Below, in pieces: positions 29,587 through 39,533 of a DNA stretch of 64,000 nt (position 1 is its first letter; each line of letters starts with the position of its first letter). The DNA lies in NCBI RefSeq assembly GCF_001761485.1, contig NC_090770.1:682001-746000 (forward strand), read 5' to 3'. A program made the position numbers and the translations under genes. The notes under the pieces were generated by a model. It was not told where the DNA came from. It searched no databases and worked only from the letters and a program-made list of their open reading frames with translations. The stretch is from Yarrowia lipolytica. Taxonomy: Eukaryota; Ascomycota; Dipodascomycetes; Dipodascales.

Positions 29587-31743
29587 CTACGGTGCTGTAT
29601 CACCTCGGTCAGATCTAGTCCTTCTGAGAGAACTCGACCGTGGAGGGAATGACACGTCCATGGCTCTCCCCTCAATTCTGTTTCGCGTCATTGTAGATGC
29701 CCGGGAGATGATCACACTCGGCTGGATGCTAGTCAAAGACTCCCGGGAAACAGACAACTCGCCAGGAGCGTACGGAGCCGGTCGGTCTGAGCTGCTTGTA
29801 GTGGCCAGGTATGGAGCAGACTCTCCAGATACAAATGAAGCCGTGGTGGTCATACTGTATCGTTGTTGGGGATCCGAAATAGCACTTTCAGCCATGCTGG
29901 GTGTACTGATCCGTCGACTGGGGTCAGAAACACCGGATGTGCTGTATCTCTCTCTCACACTCGGAACCTCCATATGCGGACTTGTGGGTGCAGACACAAA
30001 CTGCATGTCTGTGGTTTGGGATGCAGGGCTGATTAGAGGGCTAGAGCAGTCTGCGGGAGCATCGAGAGCTGATGGAGTATTCATCGATGGTGGAGAAGGA
30101 GGAATGTGGTTCTCGTCGGCAACAAGAGCTCCAGTCTGGTCCCAAAGCCGCTCAAAAGAAGCCGTAGACATGGTAGCAATGCTCGAAATGCTGGACTGGT
30201 GAGAATGCGTCTCACGTATCATGGAGACAAACTTGCCTGACACATTTAGTGGTGGAGTTGCAGGGACCGGTGTAGATGGAGCATGAAAGAGAGTAGACAG
30301 AGAAGAGGAGTTGGGAATATGCTGAATAGTGTTCAACGGAGGAGGTTGAAGAATGGGAGAAGAATATATACTGGATAATGGCGGTCCAAACCTGGTCGTG
30401 GTTGACGATGACAAACCGTTGTCGTCGGGGTTCTTGGACAGAGTAGTGTACTCTTTAAGTGGACTTCCTCTAGGGCTGCTGTTTTTGGTAGAATCCACAG
30501 GAGACATGTATGGATCGTAGTCTGACACATCTTCCACGTGTTCCGAGGTAGTCTTTGCTTCTTGCTGATTCTCTCTTCTTCTGGCAGCCTTTCTTTCTTG
30601 ATAAGCAGAATACTGGTCGGCAATACTGCTGTAGTCCAATACCCCAGGCATGTAAGCGATGGGGATGATGTTGGAGGCGTTGGAGCTCATGGTCAGCGAC
30701 GAGTCCCGAGCCGTAGACGGTGTTGAAAATTGCGGGAGAGACGTGTCCTGTTTGACTGATGAGCTGGGGGACGATTTGAACGACAGCGACAGCCGTCCTG
30801 TGTCTGAAAAGAGAGAGCCAAGCGACAGACGGCTTGTGATTGGTTTCGGAAGGTGGAAGATTGCAGACAGACCTCTGGGCTGGTGTACTGGTTGAGCTGG
30901 TTGGGGGACAATCAGGTCTGGCTCATAATAATGGGTATCGTCAGTGTGTTCGAATTGCTGGTGTAGAACCGGAGTTCGGACCCGGTTGGTGCGTTCTCGG
31001 CGTGTGTATATGAGAATGGGCGATTTTGGGGAGCTCGTCGATGAGTTGTCCTCAAACAGCGTGCTGAGACTCTTGTAGCTGTTTCTGTCTTCGTGCAGCT
31101 CAGCGTGAGACTCTCGGACGCACCCGAGCGGGTCCTGGAGTTCTCGCAGGTAGTTGTCGTCGATAATGATGCCTGACGCGTCGCGTTTCTTCAGATTGGG
31201 TGAGCGGGTGCGATTGATCTTGCTCTTGTTGCGGATCGGCTGTTTCCGGTGCTTCTTGTTCCACAGGATGAAGAACATAACCAACGCCAGTATGATGAGT
31301 CCGCCGACTCCTCCAAGCACTCCTCCGATGATCTTGGGAGACGCTGAGCCTTCCGAAGGCGCTGGAGTCTCTGAAGCGGTGCTGTTGGTGCTTGAGGCTG
31401 TGGACGATGCCGAAGCGGTCGTGCCATCGCTCAACGCCACACAGCGAAGCGGCGGACACGTCGAACAGTCGGTTTGCACCCCCATAAGACACTGGAACGA
31501 GCTCGGACACATGAGACAGCTAATGGGCGGACCACACTCGGCACAGCCGTTCTGCAGCACCGGAGCTTTGCTGGGTTGCAGTAAGAGAACCAGACCAGCT
31601 GTATTGGAGGGTAGATCGATGTCCAGGGCTGTTTGTGTCGGGTCAACAGCCACTGTGGACGTCCATCCGGCCAGGGCAAGCTGGGTGGCTGTCGCTGGGT
31701 CGGTCACCAGGGGCGGGAGCGCGGGTTTGGTAGTACTAGCCAT
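29587..31743 (-). CDS. OPY2: Opy2-like single-pass membrane anchor protein
   Basis: In Saccharomyces, Opy2 anchors Ste50 (and so the kinase Ste11) at the plasma membrane for the HOG and related MAP-kinase pathways. The 718-residue protein has no clear signal peptide, a short N-terminal outer part with eight cysteines (residues 67, 70, 76, 79, 85, 93, 96, 101; GCAECGPPISCLMCPSSFQC begins it), a Ser/Thr-rich stalk, a helix at about 138-161 (GGVLGGVGGLIILALVMFFI) followed by a basic stop-transfer, and a very long Ser/Pro-rich cytosolic tail. The cysteine pattern fits the Opy2 N-terminal domain. The tail is far longer than in the roughly 360-residue yeast protein. The start is the first ATG at 31743; the frame extends to 31851 only through a TTG. 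Confidence 0.75.
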   Translation of the reverse strand: MASTTKPALPPLVTDPATATQLALAGWTSTVAVDPTQTALDIDLPSNTAGLVLLLQPSKAPVLQNGCAECGPPISCLMCPSSFQCLMGVQTDCSTCPPLRCVALSDGTTASASSTASSTNSTASETPAPSEGSASPKIIGGVLGGVGGLIILALVMFFILWNKKHRKQPIRNKSKINRTRSPNLKKRDASGIIIDDNYLRELQDPLGCVRESHAELHEDRNSYKSLSTLFEDNSSTSSPKSPILIYTRRERTNRVRTPVLHQQFEHTDDTHYYEPDLIVPQPAQPVHQPRGLSAIFHLPKPITSRLSLGSLFSDTGRLSLSFKSSPSSSVKQDTSLPQFSTPSTARDSSLTMSSNASNIIPIAYMPGVLDYSSIADQYSAYQERKAARRRENQQEAKTTSEHVEDVSDYDPYMSPVDSTKNSSPRGSPLKEYTTLSKNPDDNGLSSSTTTRFGPPLSSIYSSPILQPPPLNTIQHIPNSSSLSTLFHAPSTPVPATPPLNVSGKFVSMIRETHSHQSSISSIATMSTASFERLWDQTGALVADENHIPPSPPSMNTPSALDAPADCSSPLISPASQTTDMQFVSAPTSPHMEVPSVRERYSTSGVSDPSRRISTPSMAESAISDPQQRYSMTTTASFVSGESAPYLATTSSSDRPAPYAPGELSVSRESLTSIQPSVIISRASTMTRNRIEGRAMDVSFPPRSSSLRRTRSDRGDTAP

Positions 31744-32670
31744 TTTCGAGCCGACCGGAAGGGCAGGGAGGGTAGCGGGCGTGTCGAGAACGATCAGGAC
31801 GCGTGGTAAACAAGGATGGAGCGGTTTGCATCGCCAATACTCCAGATTCAAGACACATTCCTGGATGTAACCTGCACCGGGTGCTTGTTACAGATGTAGG
31901 TTTAGGGGGGTGGTTGCTGGGGTCCATAAAGGGGGCTGTTATGGGGGGTTTTTGACTGTGAAAATTGGTACTCTGGGTATTTCCGTCCCGAAAATGACAA
32001 TGGAGGCATCGCCCACTCAATATGTTCTCCCCAACACCCGTTTTTCCACCGTCCACCTCCCCCACGGCGAAATAGCCTGCATTAATCTGCATACAGCTAA
32101 TCAAGGTTGGGTCTAGGCAAACACTAGTTTCGGGCTTGTGTGCGAACAAGAAAAAAGAAGCCGTGGCGAATATGGCCCCAGTCTCCAGCAGGCTTTGGGG
32201 GCACGTGATGTCCACGTAGGGAACGTGTTGTACATGACAGCGTGACTTTCGTGTGGCGGAAAAAAAAACGTGTCTGTGTTATTGTTCCTGGTCGTGGTTG
32301 ATATTCTGTAGTCTGATATTGCGTGCGGCCTCTCACAGTTTAATCTCACAGCGGCTCTTCGCATGTGTGTGGAAAATCTGCAGATCTGCCGTTTTGGCAG
32401 AAACGGAGAACGCGAATTGCGGGTCGAAAAGGGCGTTTTTGGCGAATGAAAACCGCCAGTGGTCTTGCTGGTGGCTGCCAACCATCTATGGCTTCTCTCC
32501 ATGTTTTTTTGCTCTTCCAAAACCCGCTAAAAGTGCATAGTGCAGGGTCTACCGTGTGCCGCCGTGCGTGTAGTCAGTGTCATAGTCCCAACTTTTTTCA
32601 GAGCGTTTTTTGGGACATAACGTTAGAAGTACTACCAAGTAGCTTTATAGCAAAAGCAATAATTTTGCAG

Positions 32671-32732
32671 GGGGGTGGTGAAGGTGGTAAAGGGGTGGTG
32701 AAGGGGTGGTGAAGGGGTGGTGAAGGGATGGA
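32671..32732. repeat. 11-bp G-rich tandem repeat (ggggtggtgaa)
   Basis: Four near-perfect units and two degenerate ones. The strand has only purines and T. The array lies about 930 bp upstream of the Opy2-like start and is followed at once by two CACGTG motifs. Confidence 0.75.
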
Positions 32733-33193
32733 TGACACGTGTTTGACCACGTGATGGCAGTGCACACTGTAGTATTACAACTACCAGTGGTAGTTGTTGT
32801 TTTGGCCGTGTCAAGAGACCCTGTTTCCGTCTGTTTTGGCTGTCTCAAATGTGAAACAAAGGTGCAGTTTCACAATTCAGGAGAGCGCAGGAATGGGTTT
32901 GGAGAGACCGAAGTAGGGGTTTTGATGAAGACGAGGGTAAACATATATGTAAGGAGCGTCTTGTACGTTAGCGTTGGTTGCAGTGTTGTCGACAGCCACC
33001 CGTTGAGACCAATGGCTACACCGTCGGCACACATACACGGTATGAGTATGGGTGGGCGCTCACTCTTCAAAGGCTTACATCCTACAGAACTTTGCCGAGG
33101 TGAAAAGGAGCACGAGATGACGAGACGTCGTGAAGAGGGGGAAAAGAAGAGACTCAGCAACAGACCGTCATGACATCAAACAATCGGCCATTC

Positions 33194-33305
33194 ACGAGTT
33201 CTTTACAAAACGGTTCTTTACAAACGGTTCTTTGCAAACGGTTCTTTACAGCACGAGTTCTTTACGACACGAGTTCTTTACAACACGAGTTCTTTACGAC
33301 ACTCG
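33194..33305. repeat. Seven 15-18-bp units (acgagttctttacaac)
   Basis: The block gttctttac occurs seven times at intervals of 15 to 18 bp with small changes between units (acggttctttacaa, acgagttctttacgac). Confidence 0.8.
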
Positions 33306-33639
33306 AACTACGTATTGTGCATACTGAAGTCCCACTTCCCAGTCCAAAGGTTCCTTTTCTTCGTCTGTTTCAGGTGTATGCTTGCAGCCAGTGGAAGGAG
33401 GTGACCCTTGGAACGGACTCCTTGTACGTACTGTACTTGTACTCGTACTTGCCGTCTCGACTTCTCCACATCAATTGACTCCGAATTTTCTATCTACGAC
33501 ACCATTGCAACACCAATTGAAACACATTCGACTGTATCAATGTTGCACTGAAGCAACGTCGACAAAGTGCAGCTACATTGCTACAACTAGTCGAGAGGGA
33601 GATGGTAGAATGATTCAACATTGGTTTCAACCGATCGGT

Positions 33640-33719
33640 GGTTCTGATGACAGATCATCGATTCCGATGACAGATCATTTGTTCCGATGACAGATGACTG
33701 GTTCTGATGCCAGATGAAC
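33640..33719. repeat. Four 20-bp tandem units (ggttctgatgacagatcatc)
   Basis: The units have an exact 20-bp period with 2 to 5 changes each. The core gatgacagat is in three of the four, and gatgccagat is in the last. Confidence 0.8.
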
Positions 33720-34880
33720 ATTCTCTCACACTACCAGGACGTTCACTCGTTTCCTCTGCACTTCTCCGAAGTACTCTCGGTGGGTCATCGACAAGTGGGG
33801 ATTTCTCTATCTCATCGGATCACGTCCTCGGTTCCCACTCTCCATTCGGTTGGTCGGTTCTTCTCCAGTCCCCACTAACGTACAATATGCATCTCTCGCG
33901 CATTTGCCGAGGTACTCGACGCGGCGCAAAGAGACCTCAACCACGACAAGAATCGGTTTCTTTTGTGCACAAACAGCATATTCGATGTGCCGCATCATAT
34001 TCACGACATTCGCCATCTCCTCTGCTTCAACATCTCCAGCAAAACGTGAGTTTACAACATCATACCAAGACTTTGGCACTGCGGCTGGCCTCCGATTCCT
34101 GCATGGGGGGCATCAAGTGAGTTTTGTGCGACAGCTACATGATGGCCGATTTGCGTCATGGCACTAGCTCGTTGGTGGACCAGTACGGGCTTACAGTACT
34201 CATGCTGGACTTGAGCATAAGTCGTGTCATACAAGAGACCTACTTTCAGCTTAGGCCGACGACTCAAGTGCTTTCGAGTTACCAATCCCGGTTCTTGTTG
34301 CCCATGAGATCGTAGGGGGATCTTAAGAGGGATCTTTTTGGGACTTCACTTAATCAAGAGGAAGCCGTAAAGTGCTTCCCTGTGTACTGGTTTTCACAGT
34401 GAGCAGGCTCTCCCAACTACTACTGTTACAGTAGCGCGATGGCGTCTTATGGATATCATCAAACCACCAACCTACAGTCTACTACACCTTGTAGTTGGAG
34501 CAATGCCAACCATTCACTCAGACAGCCTCTCTGAACGGATCTTGAGCAACTCTGAGCATCCACCACTTGGTGGACATTGGTTCTCTCCTCAGCTTGCTGT
34601 CCTCCAACTGTTCAGCAATTGCGAGTAACTACAGCTCTGGTCGCTTCAATGTCAATCAACGCTCCTCACACGCGATACCTCCATTAATTCCGTATCATAA
34701 TCCTTGATATCAAGTCATTAACCATCGATACCCACTGCGATAACAATAATACCCGACCTTTCACCAATTCAATTCTGTACTTCGACTCGCGACTCTTACT
34801 AAGCACTGTTTCATTCGTACTCGACTGAGCCGCTACCCCACTTTACAGCTTTTGATGCTCTCATAAGATCCAGCCGAATG

Positions 34881-34930
34881 TTACCCAAATGACTCCTTGA
34901 CTCAGTTACCCAAATGACTCCTTTACTCAG
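34881..34930. repeat. Direct repeat of 25 bp, twice
   Basis: ttacccaaatgactcctt followed by gactcag or tactcag occurs twice head to tail with one mismatch. Each copy contains TGACTC, the core of Gcn4-type sites. Confidence 0.75.
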
Positions 34931-37222
34931 CAGTCACCGAACCTACCTTTGATTACCAACCGTGATACATCCAGCCGAGACATGTTTGTTACCACTGCGA
35001 AGCTTCCTCACATAACCGACCATATGGCAGGTGCACAGCATCACGTGTGGCCCCCAAAAACGGCGAACACAAGTCTGGATACACCTGATCTGCAGACCTT
35101 CAGCTCTTGAAACACTAGCGGTTTCGTCGTTGCTATGTCTCCATCAAAGACGACGACACATTCCTGAATACGAATGTTACGCTTGCCTGCCTGCATTCCT
35201 CAGGCCAGCCCCGCGAAAAAGAAAGTCAGTCCATCCCTGTAATGAGAATTTGGTTTCCTTTTCGCAACCTAAGTCCTGCCGCGTGTTTACCTGCTCTAGG
35301 GTTGGATGCAGGTGTAGATTTGCTGCAGGAGTGAACACAGGCACAGGAACGAGCGGTAGGCCGGTGACTGACGCGGTCCTGCCTGCGCCAAACATTCGGT
35401 GCATAAAAACAAAAGTTGCCTGATGTTTTGGACCCTCGTGAAGGGGCTGCTTATTCAATCAAGGGACTGGATGGAGCACCAATACCTGCATATGTCAATC
35501 CCATGAGTGGACCCGGTGATCTTACGAGTCATGGAGATCTTACGAGGGGCTCCATTTGGGGTATGGAAGAGGGTGTTGTCATAGTCGTGTCCAAGACACC
35601 AATCACACGACTGTCTCAGAATGTTGGACCGTTCCACGGCCCGCGGACTGCAAACAGCACCCCCCCTGAAGCTGTCGCAACGGTTGTCAGCAGCAGCTTT
35701 CACGTGTGGCCTCTTGTTTTGTCTCTGCCGGTCGCGTATCTCCAGCGCGTCCGCCTGTAAAGTGCATCTTCCCTGCATCTTTCTATTGTCGTCTGCCGAT
35801 CTTCGCGGCATACAATGGACGTGACGCGACTCTGAGCTTGAAAAGTCCAATGTAACGTAGGCTGTGAGACATGATAGCGGCGCAGGATATGCCAGGGCGT
35901 TACAGGGGTGCTAAGGGGCAGACCTGGCTGACATTGAGAGTGTATTTGCAACTTGCTTCTTGTTTTGGTGGCTGCTAATGTCACCAACATGCAGGGCACG
36001 GTGCTTACTCACACCCTACAGCTACTGCTTACACACTCACCGCGACCAAGCTCAGTCCTACATGATAGACTGTCGCTCACGATTGACAGCTACATGACCT
36101 GCGCCGCCACACGCGAAAACGCGATCTCGCAAATCCCCGATCGTCACAGGATCTCCATTTTCAGATCAACTGATCGGCGACAGGGGCTCGGATCGGCGGT
36201 AGGGTAAGCTTTCTGTGAGAGAGGAGGAAGAAGATCATCAGTGGTGATAGTGGGTGGTAGTATGGTGGCTAAGGACTGATTGATTGGTGATTTCGCCGCG
36301 GTTTTTTCGACACTTTTGGTGATGGCGATGTTTGATAAGGGCAGTATGTAGGTCGGTGAGACAAGGCTGTGTGGACAAGGGTGGGTCATAGAGTACAGCA
36401 CCCAAGTACAAGTAGTACAAGTACCTGCTTGTCGCCAAGCACTAAACTTTGCTTAGTCTTGGAAGGGGTGAATGGTGGCCAGGAGAAGCCATTAGTGCGG
36501 TAGGAGGTCCTTGTTGGAGCTGGTTCGATATGGCATGCTTGTGAAAGACCCAAAACGATAGATCCAAAAGCGGCCTGGGGACTAGACTCCCGCCATTAGA
36601 CCAAATAACTTGACATTATGACTGATGATTATGACACCGGTATTTGTACATTGTAGTTCACCGAAGACACTCGACGTTTGGCAAGGTCAGCTCCAGTGCA
36701 GTAACTTTCAGATACACTTAAGCGAGATGTGAGGTACAAGTCTGTTTGAGATGTGGAGAGATTTGGGGTCAATTGAAGTGTCTGGAGACCGTGGACAGCA
36801 GCTGCAAGCCATCAATATCATCAATATCGATCACTTCCAATTCCGTATGTCATTTGCGGATAGTCTCCATCTATTTTTTCACGACTCTGCTATTTTTCAG
36901 CCATCTGAAAAACGCATCCGGACAGAGTTTAGGGCCAATGTGTAACCTGGGCGACGGGGATGGAGTGGAGAGCTATAGGCCAGTTTGGGGGTCGTTTTGG
37001 AGGCTGAAAAGACGCCGAATCAATTGATATAGACCTCAATATCCCGCCATTTTCGCTTCGGAACGTCACCTTGGCTCCAAACCTCAGAACCACTCTTTCG
37101 TCCTCTTCCAACCAGTGTGTCCGTACTTCACATGATAGCAGTGCCTAGTCGTTAAGTTGTGCATTAATTAGTGCCAGGCACACGGGGTAGTGATTAGTGG
37201 GTGGCTAGAGTTTGTGGGACAG

Positions 37223-37300
37223 CGACGGAGATGGCGACGGAGATGGCGACGGAGATGGCGACGGAGACGGGGATTGCGACAACGACAGCGACAGCGACAA
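37223..37300. repeat. 12-bp tandem repeat (gacggagatggc) grading into gacagc repeats
   Basis: Four 12-bp units, then shorter gcgacaacgacagcgacagc units. The period is a multiple of three, but no good frame contains it. It lies about 800 bp before the rhodopsin-domain gene. Confidence 0.7.
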
Positions 37301-37735
37301 GGCCCCCTTTCATGTCCATTACATAAGCACAACCTCTGCTTCAATCGTCCTCAATTCGCTATTTCGGTGCATCTTCAAGTTGGAGCTTTTGGTTCTGCTT
37401 GAACTTTGATCCTTTTGCTTTTTTCTTGAACTCTGCACCTTAGACTCAACGTTTCTTTGTACACCAATGCGGCAACAGTAGGGACTATCCCGTAGATCGA
37501 GGGCTACAAGATCGTCGTACGCGACCGAGAGGCTCGCTGTGTATATAAGCTGTGGCCCTCCTCTGGGTAGAGTCGACACGATACGCACACGTTCGACATA
37601 TTGGCATCCAAGACACAGTGAGTACTATGTTGAGAGGTGCGACGTTGTTGGGAGAGTTGGTGGAGCAGAGAAGAAGACGTAAGAGAGTGACAAGAATGAC
37701 GACATTTTTTCGGGAAATGACAGCGACTCAGAGTC

Positions 37736-37779
37736 AGTCACAGCCACAGCCACAGCCACAGCCACAGTCACAGTCACAC
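37736..37779. repeat. 6-bp repeat (cacagc/cacagt)
   Basis: About seven hexamer units, cagccacagcc then cagtcacagtc, located about 315 bp before the ATG of the rhodopsin-domain gene. Confidence 0.7.
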
Positions 37780-38093
37780 TGGCGACTACACATACGACAA
37801 CTGCTACGACACGCCAATACCACCTGTTGAGACTCGGCTTGGAGACCCAAAACAGTCCTACAGCCTTACAGTAACCACGCTGCACTCTGCAAGACTCGCT
37901 CTGAGTTAAATCCAATCTCTTGTCTTGTCTCACTGCGAACGCTTCATTTCCCAATATCATGCACCGGTCCAGCTACGCACCGCGCCTAGGGCTTTGTGTG
38001 GTATGCAGGCTTGAGAATATTATCATGGAGCGCCGGTAAGGGTCCGCCCGCTGTATTTTTTCGCCCAAGTTTCTCAGAATCCTGTCGCTATAC

Positions 38094-39533
38094 ATGTACC
38101 ACCGTTTGTCTGCGGTTTCCGGTTCCAATCTAACACAGATGACTGCCCCCGCTGTAACGCTGACAATGGAGTGGCTCTTCTGCGCCATTGCGCTCCTGTC
38201 GGTCGGCGCCCGACTCTACGTGCGATATTACGTGGCCAAGCTGCGAACCCAGGTCGAAGATTGGTTCGTCATCATCGGCGCCTTATTATTCATCGTGTGG
38301 GTCAGTTGCGACACCTACTCGGCGTCCCAGGGCTTCATGGACAACAACAAGTCATACCTTGACGGCTCCATTTCCGACCAGATCCATGGCCCCGACAGCA
38401 ACCGGGTCAAGGTCCTCAAGGTGGTCTACGCCTCGGCCATCCCCTACTACATCAACCTGTGGATGGTCAAGTTTGCCCTGCTGGGCTTCTACTACCGACT
38501 GGTCCCCCGAGGAGGCTACCTCCGATACTTCTTGTGGCTCACCATCATTGTCTGCGTGGTCATGATTTTCGTGGTTGTCTTCCTCAACCTGTTCCTGTGT
38601 CACCCCATCTCGCTCAATTGGGCTCTCGACCAGCAGTACGGAGCACCCGGCACGTGTTACTCGTCCACAGCAGTGAAGCCCTTCGTGGTCTCGGTCGTGA
38701 CCAACCTCATCACCGACATTGCCATTTTCGTCATTCCCTTCCCCCTTCTTCCCCAGCTTCAGCTTGCCGGTAAGCAGAAGCTCGCGCTTTGCGTCACCTT
38801 CTCTCTCGGAGCCATCACTATCATCGTCTGCATCGCCCGAGCCGTGGCTATTGCCGTCTCCGGCAACATTGCTCAGGTTGCCATTCTCACGGCCTTTGAG
38901 TGTTCCACCGCCATGCTCGTCGCCTCCATGCCTGCCATGCGAGTGCTGCTCAAGCAGACTGTGCGAAAGGCCTCCAACTCACAGTCGCATTCTCGGTCCA
39001 ACGGCTCTCGTCCTGGTACGGCAGGCTCCGGAACCAGCGAAAAGAAGAACAACTGGTTTGGTCTTCGAACTCGAACCTTTGCCGAGAAGACTACTGCTTC
39101 CGAGTTCTCTCAGGATCTCGAGATGAGCGCACACCGATACTCGGGCCCCTCCGATGTCGATAACACCTACTACGACGACGGAGAGACCAAGGACTTCTCG
39201 CCAGACTCGTCCGTCACCAAGGACGAGCCTCGAGTCAGCATTTTCGCCATGGAAGACGAGTACCTGCATCCTCAACAGACTCAGACCCAAGAGGTCGAGT
39301 ACGCCCGACAGGTTGCTCAGCGGTTCGAGGATCCTCTGCAGTCGTCATCAAGCGAGCACTCACGACACTCGGAGGAGCTCACAGACGCCTACCCCGAGCC
39401 CACTGAGCATCAGACCCAGATCCAGCGGTTGCAACAACAACAGGCCGCCATGCAGCAGCGTGGATACGTGCATTCTTATGGAGCCCAGGACGAGTACATT
39501 GAGACGTACATGAACCACTCCAACCAGTTTTAG
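38094..39533 (+). CDS. Seven-helix fungal rhodopsin-domain membrane protein
   Basis: This 479-residue protein fits the fungal integral-membrane family often called the rhodopsin domain (SAT4/Pth11-like core without a CFEM domain). Residues about 20-290 hold seven helices. Family hallmarks are ARLYVRYYVAKLRTQVEDWF after helix 1, a lone Cys in the loop before helix 2, PYYINLWMVKFALLGFYYRL at helix 3, and FLCHPISLNW plus GTCYSSTAV in the outer loops, which give the paired cysteines. The tail (300-479) is hydrophilic, Ser- and Gln-rich and probably cytosolic. Many family members are thought to be receptors or membrane sensors, but roles are mostly untested. An ATG at 38139 is an alternative start. 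Confidence 0.85.
   Translation: MYHRLSAVSGSNLTQMTAPAVTLTMEWLFCAIALLSVGARLYVRYYVAKLRTQVEDWFVIIGALLFIVWVSCDTYSASQGFMDNNKSYLDGSISDQIHGPDSNRVKVLKVVYASAIPYYINLWMVKFALLGFYYRLVPRGGYLRYFLWLTIIVCVVMIFVVVFLNLFLCHPISLNWALDQQYGAPGTCYSSTAVKPFVVSVVTNLITDIAIFVIPFPLLPQLQLAGKQKLALCVTFSLGAITIIVCIARAVAIAVSGNIAQVAILTAFECSTAMLVASMPAMRVLLKQTVRKASNSQSHSRSNGSRPGTAGSGTSEKKNNWFGLRTRTFAEKTTASEFSQDLEMSAHRYSGPSDVDNTYYDDGETKDFSPDSSVTKDEPRVSIFAMEDEYLHPQQTQTQEVEYARQVAQRFEDPLQSSSSEHSRHSEELTDAYPEPTEHQTQIQRLQQQQAAMQQRGYVHSYGAQDEYIETYMNHSNQF

Larger units (their letters stand above)
31744..38093. other. Largest gene-free stretch, 6.3 kb
   Basis: It lies between two divergent genes for membrane proteins (Opy2-like and rhodopsin-domain). 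Open frames are below 140 codons and give nothing recognisable. CACGTG sites occur at about 32204, 32737 and 32748. Tandem repeats are at 32671-32732, 33194-33305, 33640-33719, 34881-34930, 37223-37300 and 37736-37779. GTAC-rich motifs are near 33425 and 36405. It may hold long regulatory regions or non-coding transcripts. Confidence 0.5.

Noticed and set aside
33194-33719. Possible CRISPR-like array
   Set aside because: Repeats are directly tandem or have no unique spacers of regular length, and the genome is eukaryotic.
33807-34079. 90-residue minus-strand frame with a fairly protein-like middle
   Set aside because: Too short to judge, overlapped by plus-strand frames of equal length, no known motif.
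35031-35423. 130-residue Cys/Arg-rich frame
   Set aside because: No consistent codon bias, no family resemblance, and competing frames on the other strand.
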